From assembly GCA_008692225.1 (NCBI GenBank), contig VICG01000004.1, positions 2,418,501-2,482,500 on the forward strand: a stretch of 64,000 bases of DNA, given 5' to 3'. The notes under the pieces are model-generated. The model was not told the DNA's origin and ran no database searches. It saw nothing but the letters and a program-made list of their open reading frames with translations. Position 1 is the first letter of the stretch. Every line of letters begins with the position of its first letter. The translations under genes were made by a program, and so were the position numbers. Positions 46,964 through 60,030 of the stretch are shown one piece after another. The stretch comes from Monilinia fructicola (lineage: Eukaryota; Ascomycota; Leotiomycetes; Helotiales; Sclerotiniaceae).

Positions 46964-49900
46964 TCACAATGCCGGTGATCTCTTCGAGCCACCAAATCCA
47001 AAGTAACTAGCAAATCCACTCCCAGCCGAGCTATGCTCAGAAGGGATTCTCTTCTTATCTTTCCTAATGTTCAAGGGTGTGATAGAAGATGGGTAAGCTC
47101 CAGTCATGTTCAGCGGCTCGGTGGGTGTGGAGGGTACGGCGGTTGATGGAAATGGTACCGTGGGTGCAACGTTGCTTCGACTGGCGATGCTCATCGTCCC
47201 ATCTCCGTCGATTCGAGTAACGCAGATGAGGTCATTTGCTTCCTCGAAGGAGAGAGCTTGAGCGAGTGTGAATTTGGCATCGCTTTCGTCGGCTGCGATG
47301 GTGTTGGGTCTAGATCTCTGTGTTCCTTTTCCTTTACCAGGTTTCTCGTTAAACTCGATGGATTGGGCAGGGAAACGATTGGACGTTCTCATGCTGTACT
47401 TCTCATACTCGGTATTCTGACTTGCATTGGCTTCCATTTTTGCCCGGTCGGCTGGTGTCATACATTCTTCAAGTGTGTGTAAACAATCCTCGTAATTGGT
47501 GTGAGTAGACTGATCATTCTCACTTGCGTCAACAAGAATGCCATGGGACATGCCCTGTGATCGAAGACCGCCATCTGGTATATTGACGGAGTTTCTGCTC
47601 GAGGAACTGGAAATGACACAATCTGCAATTCCATGCTGTCGTAATGGAGTTGAAGGACCAGAGTCTGTCACACAATCCTCCAATAAGTGTTCCTGTTCTT
47701 CTTCCAATACCGTCAACAAATGTCGCTGTCCTCGTTCTGATAATGAATCGGCATCGCAGCCTGCGATGTTTTGTTGCACACGTGGGCTGGTTATTTCGGA
47801 ATCGTAATCGCAATCCTCAAGCTCACATTCTGTAAGAATGCTAGGTGCAATACAGCCCACTGCCCGGTGTTGGCGTGGTTGAGGAGTTGAAAATCCAGAT
47901 GATATACAACCATCCTCAAATGCATTGTTCATACCTACTATATTGACGCCATTGGAGGAGCCTTGAGATGTAGAACTGATTCCACCGCAACTTGCTGCAC
48001 GATGCTGCTTGATAGGACTAGCAGCCCAGAGAAAGTAAGCATCCATCTTCCATCAAGTAGGCAGCAGTGCCTGGATTGGCCGTTGAGCTTTTACGACTAG
48101 ACGAAAAGCTATCAACAGGACAACTTGTCAGTCTATGCTGCTTGACGGGTACAGGAGTAGAAGATCCATCCGTGAAATTACAGTCGTCTACCGTGTGAGA
48201 AGCATGCCCCTCAGGTGGAGTACCGCCAGACGGGATCGAAGCACAGCAGCTCGAGACACGATGCTGTTTTCCAGAAGCAGGACTAGAATCACCAGATACA
48301 GTAGCAGACCCTTGTGAGAATTTCTGCTCACGAGCAGCGACTGGGCTGAGAGCTGAACAGCTTGAGGCTCGGTACTTTGATGATGACATAAGAGGTTTAG
48401 ATTCAGGGGTACCCTCTTCCAAAAGATGACCATACTGAGAATATTTAATAAGGGGTGTTGAGAAGCCAGAATCATCCATGATGTCTATTTTACAAGATGG
48501 AATGTCATGCTGCATGACACAAGAAGAAGAGCTCGATGGAGGTACGGTCTCGACAGTGCAGCTTAGCATGCGATCTTTGGCGACGGAGCTTACAGAAGTG
48601 CCGGTAGTGGAAGTACCGGATGTAGATGGGCATGTAGCTGGGCAGCTTGCTATTCGGTTTTGCGTCTGAGATTTCTGTGTACGAGATGGATCACTAGGTA
48701 TAATGGAACAACTCGAAATTCGATGTTGGGTTGGTGTATCTAAAAGCCAAGCGGAATCTACTGATTCAGCGGTGCAGCTATCAATACGATCCTGGTTGAT
48801 GTATTCTGATAACAAAGTTTCAACTTCAGCCTTTTGAAAGCTTTGCTGCCGAATTGTGCTCGAGTTGGAAGATGTTGTAGAACTTGTGACAACATCGTTC
48901 AAGACAAGCCGCATAGCACTCCCATCGCCAGATTTGACAATACGACGGACTGTTCCATTCCCTTGCAAGTCCTCATCTTCCTCCGCATAATGATCTAAAA
49001 CGACCTTGGTAGCGGAACAATCAGAGAATTCATGAATATAGGAGAGTTGCTCTCTAGCTGGCATCCTAGACTGCTTTTCGCAACCATTCGCATTAGGCTC
49101 GTTGATTGAAGACCTTGATGAATACGATGGAGTAGGGGCGATAAGACTGTCAAAACTATCTCTTCTTTCAGAACCTACGCGAGTTTTCAATTTTGAAGAC
49201 GTAGCACCATCTACCTTTCCAATACCTGAGCGAGCGTTGATATTGTTGATGGCATTTTTAATGTTTCTGCATAAGCATATGATGTCTCGATGCATCCACC
49301 TCGCAATTCTGAGTGCGTTGGCCAGATTGGCTGGTTTTCAACTGACTGATCTTCAACTGACTGACCTTCAACTGACTGGCACTCGGTATTGCTTCTGCAG
49401 GGATCTCTTGAAGCTCCGAGTCTGTATAACGCTTTGATAATTTTGCGGATGGTTCTTTCTTGAATATCTTGGTTTCTACTCCGGGATTTTCGGCTGAAGT
49501 AGCTCGTGATAGGGGATACCTCATTGGCTGCAGTGACTTTGGTTGCATTTGAGACATTTGTGGTATGTATTGATCGGGATTCTTCGCCAGTCGTGTATCA
49601 CCTTCTCTAGCACGCACCTCTCGGTCATGTTGAATCATGGCACATGGGCCACAGAATAATGACTTCACGACATCATCCCCCATAGTACCGTTGATTCTGT
49701 ATTGAGCACGAATCCGTGCACGCTGAACAACAGTTAGGCCGACTATTTTCCTCAATTAGCAGAGTCTTCGAGATATAAATATTTAAGTTTTTACTTACCC
49801 GAGAGACAGCAAGTAACAGTAAGAGCACCATGGATCCAGCACATTGAGTTACAACAACTTGAAGACGAAAGGTCATGTGGGTCTCGACCAAGAGATACAT

Positions 49901-50258
49901 TCTTCAGTCGCATGTGAGTCTGTCCATACAAAATACAAGGAGCAAAAATTCCTGTCTGAATAGTGTCGTCGTTATCATCTCCATAATAGCAGAAAGGTAC
50001 CATCCAATTACTTTGGCCTTTATGTTCAGACTTGTTCCTGTTTAAGAATGGTTCGGATCTTTGTGGGTGGTCAGGAATGGCATAACGTAAGACAGGCGTG
50101 TTTCCAGGCTGCTTGTTTTCGATCTTGGCAGGAACAGAAGTCGTCGTTGCAAGTGATTGCCGGTGGACGGGGGTAGTTGTGTCGAAATTATATTTAGTGA
50201 CAGGCGGGTTTTTGGCCAGCTTTCGCTTTTCCCTTGCAGCTGCCAAGCGAGTTGTCAT
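46964..50258 (-). CDS. PLAC8-domain protein with long QHRxxSC-repeat tail (two frameshifts)
   Basis: The N-terminal part is a PLAC8/DUF614 Cys-rich domain, known from plant cell-number/FCR proteins and animal PLAC8. Exon 1 is 50258-49799 (MTTRLAAAREKRKLAK; CILYGQTHMRL; SSCCNSMCWIHGALTVTCC), with a 56-nt intron. Exon 2 starts at 49742 with VGLTVVQRARIRAQYRING and FCGPCAMIQHDREVRARE. The remaining roughly 850 residues are Ser/Thr-rich and carry about 12 degenerate repeats built on S-T-P-x-K/R-Q-H-R-x-x-S-C (47620-48800). Three frames must be joined. An extra A in the run at 49264-49266 and an extra G at 48025-48027 (coding strand) explain both shifts and give about 1078 residues. An intron around 49250-49380 is an alternative for the first. 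The end is SYFGFGGSKRSPAL. Function unknown. Confidence 0.75.
49338..49380. repeat. Tandem 15-mer in PLAC8 gene
   Basis: Three copies of a 15-bp unit (TTCAACTGACTGATC on plus), coding for SQLK-V/I on the minus strand, just before the first frame change of the PLAC8 gene. Confidence 0.85.
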
Positions 50259-51104
50259 GTTCGACGAATTGATATCTATGAATGAGCCTGTTATTCATCG
50301 CTAGATTAGTGACGCTCTTCAGTATCATTGTAGAGGCGTCAACTCACAATGCAGTTGTTGTAGTAATGATTCGATGCATAAGATAATAATTTTGATGATG
50401 TCTATGTAAAGGTAAGAAAAGTGAAGGAGTAAAATATGCCCATCATATAAGACCAATGAGGCTCTGCCACTCCTTCCATATTGTCCATCACTTCACTCGT
50501 TGGCACTTTCTGTATCTAATAGATAGCTTCCTATAATGAAGCTCAACTCCCTGCCTCTCAAATTGAGTCTTAAAATTTGCCTACAGAGTATAATTTCCAC
50601 CGGAACTTGGAAGATGTTCTTGCCATGGGCAAATACCATCAGTAACCCATGTAATTACAATATTTTATTATTTCAATACTTGTTCTCGTTATGCTGCCTC
50701 CTATATTATTAGGTTCAACATAACTCCAGCATGGGTTGCTATTTAGCAGAACTCTCGCCCAACTTGGGCGACTATTTGGGTCAAGTCATTAAACGAAGCA
50801 CAATTGCTGAAAGAAGAATGGAAAGACAAGCTGCAGTCGATGATAAAGTTTCATGTAAAAAATGTTTATCATTGCGCGTTTGTGAAGAATTTTGATACAT
50901 TATGTACAATTACGACAAGGCACATGTCACATTATTGTATCTAAATCGTGACCATGGGGGCTTGCATATTTAAGAATCGGATTCTTCCTCAGGCTATGAT
51001 CATCGTTAGCGCAGCTCATATCCTTCCAATGAAGAACTGTATCTCTCGTGAGCTTATAGCATTGAGGATGCACAGCCTTTCCATAAGTTTCAATTAAAAT
51101 TGAA
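50259..51104. promoter_or_regulatory. Upstream region of the PLAC8 gene
   Basis: 846 bp between the PLAC8 gene start and the 3' end of the next minus-strand gene. A short frame at 51193-50927 overlaps that 3' end and looks random. No repeat or RNA is seen. Confidence 0.5.
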
Positions 51105-52005
51105 TTATACCTGGGGACGGTTTGGGTCGACGGTTCCCTTGACTTTGGCGGTCTCGGGAGCTCCTTCACCCTTTTTGCTTTTGCTTGGGTCATTGGTGAT
51201 GTCGGTGGAGTGCTTAGTATCGGTATTTGAAAGACCTTCCTGTTTGCCAGATTGAGTGTTTTTCCCTTGGGGCTCCTTGGATGCAGCGGCCTTGAAAATG
51301 AAATGTTAGCCTCAAATTATGATCATCCAACTCACACCAACATACTTTGTCCGATGGTTCTCCCTCCTTTCCTTCCGAGTTATCCTCGCCTTGCTTGACA
51401 GCTGCCTTGCTCTCTAATCGAGCCTTATTCCCACCTTTTGCATCGGGAACTGATTTGCGGACGTTCTTGTCAGTTTCTCCTACAACACTCTCGTCGTCAG
51501 AAGTAGCTGGTGTATCTTGGTCCTTAGTCTCGTCATCACTATCGGATTCATCGGACTTCTTTGGCTCTTCCTTCTCCTCGGGCTTCTCCTCGGACTCGGC
51601 TGGCTTATCGTCTTCTTTCTCTTCAGGCTTCTCCTCTTCCTCGGATTTCTGTTCCTCTTCCTCATGCTCTTCAGCATGTGCACCGTGGCTATCACCGTGT
51701 CCTCCATGGCCATGGGAGCTTTCCGGCTTGTTGGAGATCAAGAACCAACATGTTGGAACGGTGACAGCTACTGCTCCAGCAGCCCTAAGTAATGACGTAT
51801 TGATCAGAGAGTTCCCTTGGAGACTCGGAAAAGAACGAGGACGAATTGACACTTACCAGACCGCATCACCACCAGCCTTTGCATGTTCATGACCTCCACT
51901 AGCATAGGTTCTCCTGGCGACTTGGTTAAATTGAGGACGAGCTACGGTTGGTCTACCGCGGAAGTTGCGCAAGTTGCGCAAGATAGCTGATCGTGAGAAT
52001 GCCAT
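51105..52005 (-). CDS. Mitochondrial, acidic Lys/Glu-rich protein of unknown function
   Basis: Exons on the minus strand are 52005-51857, 51784-51346 and 51290-51105 (257 residues). The N-terminus MAFSRSAILRNLRNFRGRP is rich in Arg and Ser without acids, a good mitochondrial presequence, ending near RRTYASGGHEHAKAGG. A single hydrophobic helix AAGAVAVTVPTCWFLIS follows (about 50-66), then a His-Gly segment (HGHGGHGDSHGAHAEEH) and a long Glu/Lys/Asp-rich disordered tail with KPEEKE-type repeats, ending VKGTVDPNRPQV. This layout fits fungal inner-membrane proteins of unknown function. It could be prolonged by splicing at the terminal CAG-GTATAA, but no clear next exon exists. Divergent from CAND1. 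Confidence 0.8.
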
Positions 52006-52980
52006 TATCGGAGGGGTAAGGTTGTATTGTTGGAAGAAAGATATAATCTATTAAATATTGATTAGTAGAAATATAACGATAGAACAGGTTGAAAGGGATC
52101 AAGCATACATCAATTGGGCCTTTTAGAAGTAAAGGAAGGAAGTCACAGTTACTCGCGAGGTAAATAACAAGATAATTGAACGAATTGAGTTTCCGAGAAA
52201 ATCCTGGCAGTTAGGTATGATCACGCCAGCTGAGTCAAACTGGAGCTTTTCCCGGCCGGAGCTTTGTGGAGCGAGCTTTCCTCCACGTACCCATGTTGGC
52301 CTGAGGCAATAGCGATAGATATTCCACTAGACAGACACCTCTGGAACTACATAAACACCTGCTGCTCCCAGGCCGCTAGTAAGCTGACTAACGTCTGATC
52401 ATGTGATATGCTCCAGATAGCTTGACCCCACTACTTCTTCTCCGGCCACCTCTGGGACCGACCGATGCTAACAATGAGCTTGGTGGGATATTATTGACTT
52501 CCAAAACATCTGGGCAGTATCATCATCATCATAGTTGTGGTAGTAAGTAGGTAATTACTACTGTGATACTCAACAACATTAATTGACACAACACAAACAC
52601 AACACAACACAACACAACACTGTCCTACTACTACCTCAGACTTGAACGTCCCTTTTTCAAACAACTTTTCTTGAAAAGGTAAGATAAACTTCACTTTTCA
52701 TATCATTCAATCTTCACTCTTGAATCAAACAAGTCCAACAAGTCTTGACCTGGAAGCTATAATATAACCTTGAATGTTCATAAGTTAACAAACTAACTCA
52801 GCCCTACCCTCGTTCAAGACTACCTAGCTACTTTCAACGCTGCATATCAACCAAAACAACAAATAATTACCAAAAACAAATGGGAGTTTGATACTATCAT
52901 AGTACATACTTTCTGGATTTCCTCTTTCGCACAATCATCATCATCATCATCATCGTCGGGTCTGCCAGTCTATAGTGACA
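52006..52980. promoter_or_regulatory. Divergent promoter, mitochondrial protein / CAND1
   Basis: 975 bp between two start codons. It has an ACAACAC repeat at 52588-52620, a pyrimidine-rich leader and an ATC array at 52935-52955, just before the CAND1 ATG. No gene is seen. Confidence 0.5.
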
Positions 52981-55900
52981 ATGGCTTCAAACCCCATAAC
53001 AGCAAATCCAACTTCGCAAACAGTCGCAGCTCTGTTACCAAAGCTTCATGATGCGGATCCCGATTATAGATTCATGTCACTGAATGATCTTTACCAAGTT
53101 TTGACAGTTGGAAAGGCAGATTTTCTACATAATGACTACAGTACAGCTGCAAAGACAGTGGATGGTATTATCAGGACCTTGGATGATCAAAATGGAGAGG
53201 TACAAAATTTGGCCATCAAATGGTTTGTCTGCCCATCTCCCTTGATCTAAGTAACATTCAACTGACCAAAAATAGTCTTGGCCCCCTTGTCACAAAGCTC
53301 CCCAGCAGCATAATTGCACCTTTAATTGAGAGACTTTCGACATTGCAGACCGAAAATGCGGTTGATAACTCAATACCTGCTATGGCTCTGCGAACCGTGG
53401 TCATCACTCTTCCAAGACCCATCAGTGGTGTTGCGCCCTCCAAAGAAGTTCTAGATGCCTATTCTGCTATTAGCAGAGTTTTGATCCCAAGATTAGTCGG
53501 CCGTATAGTCACTCCAAAACCAGCTAGGGGCCAAGATCTTCCAAATCCTCCACCAGGAATGCTCGACCCTTCTACAAATCAGGAAATCGACTCAGATGCT
53601 GTTGATGTTTTAATCGAGGTTGCAAGATGTTTTCGGTCCTCTTCTTCAACACATAGAAGTTGAAGCTCTACAAAAGTTGGTCGTTGGTCTCTTGGAAACT
53701 GAGAAAGCAAGCTCGGTCGTCAAAAAGCGCGCTGTAGTTGCTGTGTCTCTACTCGCCATGTATTTAACGGATTCTGATCTCAGCGGCTTCGTATCTCACG
53801 TCATTGAATGTCTTCGCAACCCGCACTTGACCCCAGTACAAAGACGCATCTACATTACCATTCTCGGATCCATGGCTCGATCAATACCCTCTAGGTTTGG
53901 TCCTTACTTGAAGACCCTTGCCCCATTTGTACTTTCTGCGCTGAGCGAGCAAGAACTCCAGGATCAACTCGAAAATTCTGCCGAGGATGGTGAAAGTAAC
54001 CCCGAAATGGATGATATGAGGGAGTCCGCACTCGTGGCACTGGACGGCTTTTTGGCTTCCTGCGGTACAGAAATGCGAGCCCATACAGAAGAAACTATCG
54101 CGGCAGCTCTCAGATTCTTAAAGTACGATCCAAATTACAACGATGATGACGACGAAGAAATGGGAGGAACTCAACCTGATGATGATGATATGGCTGATTT
54201 CGATGATGATGATGATTTTGAGGCAGACGCTGGATTCGATGATGACGATGATGATGCAAGTTGGAAAGTCCGAAGATGCGCAGCGAAAAACTCTCTACAC
54301 TTTGATTTCAACCAGAGGTAGTGGTGATCTACTCGAGGATGGAACCTTGTACGCTCAAGTCGCACCCGCCCTTATGCAGAGGTTTAATGAGCGCGAGGAG
54401 AACGTTCGACTTGAAGTTATTGCTACTATGGCTTCTCTAATTGGGCGAACTGGTGAAGGTGTTTTAGTTGATTTTTCTCCAGATGAATCTTTGAGTTATG
54501 TGAACCAACCACCTCAAAGTCGAAAGCGGAGAAGAGAGAGTAGTGGCTCAGCGACATTTGATACAAAATCCTTCATTTCGAGGTCTGCTGGTCTGACATC
54601 ACCAACTATTGAGCCGCTTCCTGCATCTGGACCCCGGGTAGATCTTGCAAAATTGACCCCTTCAATTGTAAAGGCCATAGTGAGACTATTGAAGACAAGC
54701 TCCATCCCAACCAAGCAAGCTCTCATCAATCTTTTAGATGGAATGGTTTCAGTTCAGGTAGGGGGGCTGACTGAACATTTCAGTCAGCTTGTGGATCCCA
54801 TCATTGATTCCATCAAGACACCATCTGGTTCATCGTCTACTGCAATCACTAGTGGCGCCGCTGCCTCGGCAACCGCAAATACTTTGCGAATTGCTGCTCT
54901 CAAGCTACTGAGTGATATATCACAGACTCATTCTTCGAGCGTGTTACAGCCTTACCTACCCAAAATCATTCCATGCGTATCTTCAGCTGTCCATGACAGG
55001 TTCTACAAAATTTCTAGTGAAGCTATTGGTACAGTCGAGCAGCTTGTAAAAGCTTTGACACCTCCAAGATCAAAATCGATCAAACCAAATCAGCAAGAAG
55101 AAATCTTGAGTTTATACCAAGTGATAATTGACCGCGTATCCGCTACTGATGCAGACGTTGAAGTCCGTCAGCGTGCTATACATGCGCTAGGTATTCTGCT
55201 CGCTCGCACAGCGAGCCCCGAAGGGTTATCGCTTCTCACAGACTCCAATCGAAATGCCGCACTAAGAATGCTTAGTGATAGACTTAAGAACGAAACCACT
55301 CGCCTTGCTGCCGTCAGAGCTATCGATACTATTGCGGTTGGTTCACTTGAGATTAGTTCAGCGGCCAAAGACCAAATGCAAGCGCCATGGATTCGAGATG
55401 TCTCCCTAGAGCTTGCTTCGCAACTCCGAAAGGCTAATAGATCGCTTCGTGGTGCAAGTCTCGGTGCTCTCAAAAACCTCATCCTTTCTCCCTCAGCTAG
55501 AAGCTCACTTGACGCTCCGACTATCCAAGGCCTTATCGATGCGCTTCTGCCGCTTTTGACGACAGTTGATCTTCATCTTTTAGGCCCGGCACTTCTAGTA
55601 TTGGCTAAATTAGTCACAGATGACGCAGGCCTTGTTGTTACCGATCAACTGAACTCTGCCCTGTGCGGATTATTGACTTCAACATTAGGTGGCGCTGTAC
55701 TTGATGCAGTCCTTCTCTTAGTTGCTAATATCGGCAAGCAGGGAGTTGGTCAGTCTTTGATGTCAGGCTTATTGATCGATGTCAGTACTAGCGGAGACTC
55801 CACGGTTGTAGGAAAAGCAATCGGCACACTTTTGGTATTCGGAGGATCCTCGGTCGGTGTAACGCTTGACAGTTTCCTAAGCGAGCTACAGAACAGTTCT

Positions 55901-57205
55901 TCGGATGAAGCTAAACAATGTTTAGCCTTGGCTGTTCTCGGAGAAGCTGGATTGCAATTGGGTGTGAAGTCGCCGCTGAAGCCATCTACTTTCACAGCCC
56001 GTTTCAATTCCACATATGACAAGGTTCCACTTGCTGCTGCGATTGCCTTGGGACGAGCAGGAGCTGGAAACATTTCCTTGTATCTTCCAGAAATATTGGA
56101 ATTGATCAAGGACGGAAATGAGTTCTTGCTGTTACATTCTATCAAGGAAATACTTCAACAAGCTGGTAGCATTCCTACTGCCATCACCAAGCATACTATT
56201 TCTCTTTGGGAAAGATTGCTTGCCGCCTCCCAAGCTGAGGACAACAAGGCCGTTGGAGCAGAGTGTATTGGCCGTTTGACTATGATTGACCCCAAGGCAT
56301 TTATGCCACAACTAAAGGTTGGTTGAGATGCGAATGTATTGTGTTTGCATCCGCTAACAGTTTTACAGGGCTACCTCTCAGACCCATCTGCCTCGATTCG
56401 AGCCATGGTTATCCAAGCGATCCGTTATACCTTATCCGATAGCGATGATTCACTCGACTCAGTGTTGAAGATAATGTTGATTGATATGCTAAAGGTTATG
56501 TTAACTGATACTGAGCTAGAGAACCGTCGATTAGCGCTAACCACATTGAACGCCGCTGCTCACAACAAGCCAGATCTCATTAACCCAAATCTGAGTCAAT
56601 TACTTCCTCTTGTTATGAATGAATCAGTTATCAAGGAAGATTTGATTCGTGAAGTTATGATGGGCCCTTTCAAGCATAAGGTTGATGATGGTCTAGAAGT
56701 TCGAAAGGTAAGAAACATACCATAGCTTCAGTCGTACATTACTAATCAAAGACTACAGAGTGCATACGAGACTCTATATGCTCTTATGGAGACAGCTTTC
56801 TCACGTATCAACATTCTTGACTTTTATGATCGTATCATTGCCGGTTTGAAGGATGAGCATGATATCCGAGCTCTTTGCAATCTCATGTTAAACAAATTAG
56901 TCGTTCTGGATCCTGATGAGACAGCTCGACGTCTCGACCCGATTGCCGATTGCTTCCGCGTTACTTTATCAATAAAATTAAAGGATACAGCCGTCAAACA
57001 AGAAATTGAAAAACAAGATGAGGCAGTCAAGAGTACACTCCGCTCAACATTGAATCTACATGCTCGCATCCCAGCAGCAAGCACAGGTATTGGTGCCCAA
57101 AGCAGCCAACACCAGACATGGAGAACCTATTTTGAATGGGTAGAGAAAGATTTCGAACAACCCTTGAAGTCATTGAGAGAAGAGAAAAGAGATACGATTG
57201 TTTGA
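52981..57205 (+). CDS. CAND1/TIP120, cullin-associated exchange factor (two frameshifts)
   Basis: HEAT-repeat protein that binds un-neddylated cullin-Rbx1 and swaps F-box modules of SCF ligases. Exons are 52981-53222, 53276-56317, 56369-56707 and 56759-57205, about 1355 residues after correction, normal for the family. The start MASNPITANPTSQTVAALL leads into LHDADPDYRFMSLNDLYQV. An acidic Asp-rich loop (DDDDDDASWKVRRCAAK) and PEIEN-like HEAT repeats run to the end ADCFRVTLSIKLKDTAVKQ and FEQPLKSLREEKRD. Two extra bases interrupt exon 2: one T in 53630-53633 (before FGPLLQHIEVEALQKL) and one A in 54286-54290 (before TLYTLISTR). Each removal restores the conserved frame exactly, and exon 2 length then fits both splice phases. 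Almost surely sequencing errors. Confidence 0.92.
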
Positions 57206-57897
57206 GTGCAGTGGAGGAGTGTAAGAGAACTGAAATCGACTAATAACGCTGATGATACGACTGATGAGGCGACGAACATGATGATGGCCAGGATTGCATG
57301 TGAGCAATGTCACGTATTTGGTTTTGCAAAGCGGAAAAGCACGCACACATGATTTGCGATATGCGAAGTGGGCAGAATAAAGGAGGGTAGTGAAAGAAAG
57401 TAAGGGCTCACATTAAATGTGGATTCGTCCTCAGGCTAGATAGCTCTCTCCATTAGCATCGTAAGAATCAATTACGTATCAAAATATTATACTCAACATG
57501 TCTTGAAAGTTGTGGAGATAATGCCGGCTACAAAGTAGCCCGTCATCAATACAAAAATGAGAGGAGTTCTTTCTTTCGTTTCCGCTAAAAAGCCACCCAG
57601 CCACGACAGCCGTAATCTACAAAGAATGGGTTATAAATTTACATGTAATATTGAATGAACGAACTCCTTTTTCATCATTCAAATGTACAGTGAAAGACTT
57701 TTTTTATAGAAAAAAAAGAAAACTTTCCTTTCTTTCCCATCCTAGTTTTCCACCCTTCCTTTTCGTTTCCATTGCACGTCCGTTTTATACATTGCATTGC
57801 ATTGTATTTTTCCGTTCCCGTCCCGTTTCACCCATTCATACACGTTGCACATCATACCATTCTAGCATTCCTTATAGTAAAGAATTGATTAAGTGAT
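57206..57897. other. Convergent intergenic region
   Basis: 692 bp between the CAND1 stop (plus) and the EF-Tu stop (minus). Short homopolymers and an ATTGC repeat near 57792-57808; no gene is recognised. Confidence 0.5.
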
Positions 57898-59357
57898 TTA
57901 CTTGATAATTCTGGTAACCAATCCGGTGGCGACGGTTCTTCCTCCCTCACGGATGTTGAAACGTTGGCCAACTTCCATAGCACAAGGCTTCTCAATCTCA
58001 CATTGCATCTCGACATTGTCACCTGGCATAACCATCTTGGAGTCCGCGTCTTCGGTTCCCTCGGGCCAGTGGAGAGCAGCGGCTTCATCAGCTGTTCGGA
58101 TGAAGATTTGTGGACGGTAATTTTGGTGGAAACCGGTGTGGCGTCCTCCTTCTTCCTTGGTAAGCACATACATGGAGACGAGGAATTTGGTGTGGGCCTT
58201 GGTGGTTCCAGGGGCGGAAATGATCATTCCACGTCGGACATCTTCACGCTTGATACCACGGAGCAAGAGACCGGAGTTGTCTCCTGCGCGGGATTCGTCA
58301 CAGGACTTCTTGAAGGTCTCGATATCGGTGACCTTTGTCTTGATGATTTGGTCTCCCTTTCCGACAATTTCCACTTCGGAGTCCTTCTTTAGGACACCAC
58401 GCTCGACACGACCAGAGGCGACGGTTCCACGACCGGGAATAGAGAAAACGTCTTCGACGGACATGAGGAAAGGCTTGTCAAGATCACGCTGTGGGGTTGG
58501 GATCCAACTATCAACTGCATTCATCAACTCATCGATCTTGTCAGTTCCAATTTCCGGTCTGCGTCCCTCGAGTGCGCACAGTGCGGATCCGAGAATGATA
58601 GGGGTCTCTTCTCCCTCGAATCCATATGTGGTGAGGAGATCACGCATTTCCATCTCGACCAACTCCAACATCTCAGGGTCCTCGAGAGCATCGACCTTGT
58701 TGACGAAAACGACGATCTTTTGAACACCGACTTGACGGGCGAGCAAAAGATGCTCACGGGTTTGAGGCATCTGTCCATCAGAGGCAGCAACGACAATAAC
58801 GGCTCCGTCCATGTTGGCAGCTCCAGTAATCATGTTCTTGATGTAATCTGCGTGACCAGGACAGTCGACGTGGGAATAATGGCGGGCATCAGTTGCATAT
58901 TCGATGTGAGCGGTCGAGATGGTAATACCACGCTTTCGCTCTTCGGGAGCTTTATCAATGGCTCCGTAATCGAGGAAATTGGCCATTCCCTTCTCTGCTT
59001 GTCTCTTGGTAATAGCGGCAGTCAATGTGGTCTACACATTATGATCTGATCAGTATTTGTTTGCCTCTGGGGTGGTTTTGTCATTGGTTTTCATGTACCT
59101 TTCCGTGATCGACGTGACCAATTGTACCTGTTGACTATTAGCATGTGTTCAGTTCCATGGAAAGCAAATCCCATACCGATATTGACATGCGGCTTCGACC
59201 GCTCGAAAGCAGTAGCATATGAGCGAGCAGCATTGATCACAGCAGCTCCATTTTGCCTTCTCAAGGCATGCTGTAAGGGACTGACAGCATTACCTTGACG
59301 CAGCGCAGATCGCGCTGTCTGGAAGAAAGGAGTAATTGATCTCGCAAACGCCGGCAT
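57898..59357 (-). CDS. TUF1: Mitochondrial elongation factor Tu
   Basis: GTPase that brings aminoacyl-tRNA to mitochondrial ribosomes. Exons on the minus strand are 59357-59177, 59127-59099 and 59031-57898 (447 residues). Residues 1-50 are an Arg/Ala/Gln-rich presequence ([19 protein letters not shown]). The middle exon is only 29 nt and encodes most of the P-loop, TIGHVDHGK. Then come [24 protein letters not shown] (switch I), [28 protein letters not shown] and GSALCAL. Domain 2 shows [16 protein letters not shown]; domain 3 has [32 protein letters not shown] and the end [15 protein letters not shown]. All GTP-binding residues are present. Confidence 0.96.
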
Positions 59358-60030
59358 CTTGAGTGTAAGATGGAGAGAAAAGAAAGAAAAAGAGAGTTTT
59401 GAGTGGGATTGACAAATATTGGTGGCACTGGCAATATTTTGGTTCTATATCGAAATATTTTTTGCATGGTTTTCGGTCAACGTAGTGGAGTGCATAGTTG
59501 GTCTGTGCAGTTCTCTATTGACGATGGAAATTCTACCTAGGTAGATACAAAACTGGTTTGAAATCATTGGATCTTCATCTTCTCCTCGTCCTTCTCCTTC
59601 TCCTTCTCCTTCTCCTTCTCCTTCTCCTTCATTCAATGGCATATAGAACTATCGAACCCCTCTCCTCCTCCTCCTACTTCTACAAGGCACACAATTTCAA
59701 TAACCCATGGACCCCTCAACTTGCCCTGTGTTATCATGTGTCGATATCAGATTTCACTAATTGTGAGGTTGGCTTTTGGTACAAATCACTAGTATATTTT
59801 TCATTCATAGTAGCGCTATGATAGGCCCTTTCATCAAGCTCATCAAGCTCATCAAGCTCATCAAGCCCGATGAAGAGCAATGTTAACTGGTCTCACAAAG
59901 TGCAAAGTACGCGCATTGTCTGAAGTCAAACCTGCGATTCGTATTATCGGAATATTGAACCCAAAAACTCAAGCGCCAAAACAATTATCCTTCGCCGAGC
60001 CTGATATCCCCTCTCTATGAATTCTTTGTA
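59358..60030. promoter_or_regulatory. EF-Tu upstream region with simple repeats
   Basis: 673 bp. It contains the palindrome CTACCTAGGTAG near 59532-59544, a CTTCTC hexamer array at 59590-59630 and CATCAAGCT repeats at 59831-59868. No gene is seen. Confidence 0.6.

Noticed and set aside
46563..47010. Pro/His/Thr-rich frames on the plus strand
   Set aside because: Low-complexity frames in two registers, overlapping the 3' end of the PLAC8 gene; no domain or splice support.
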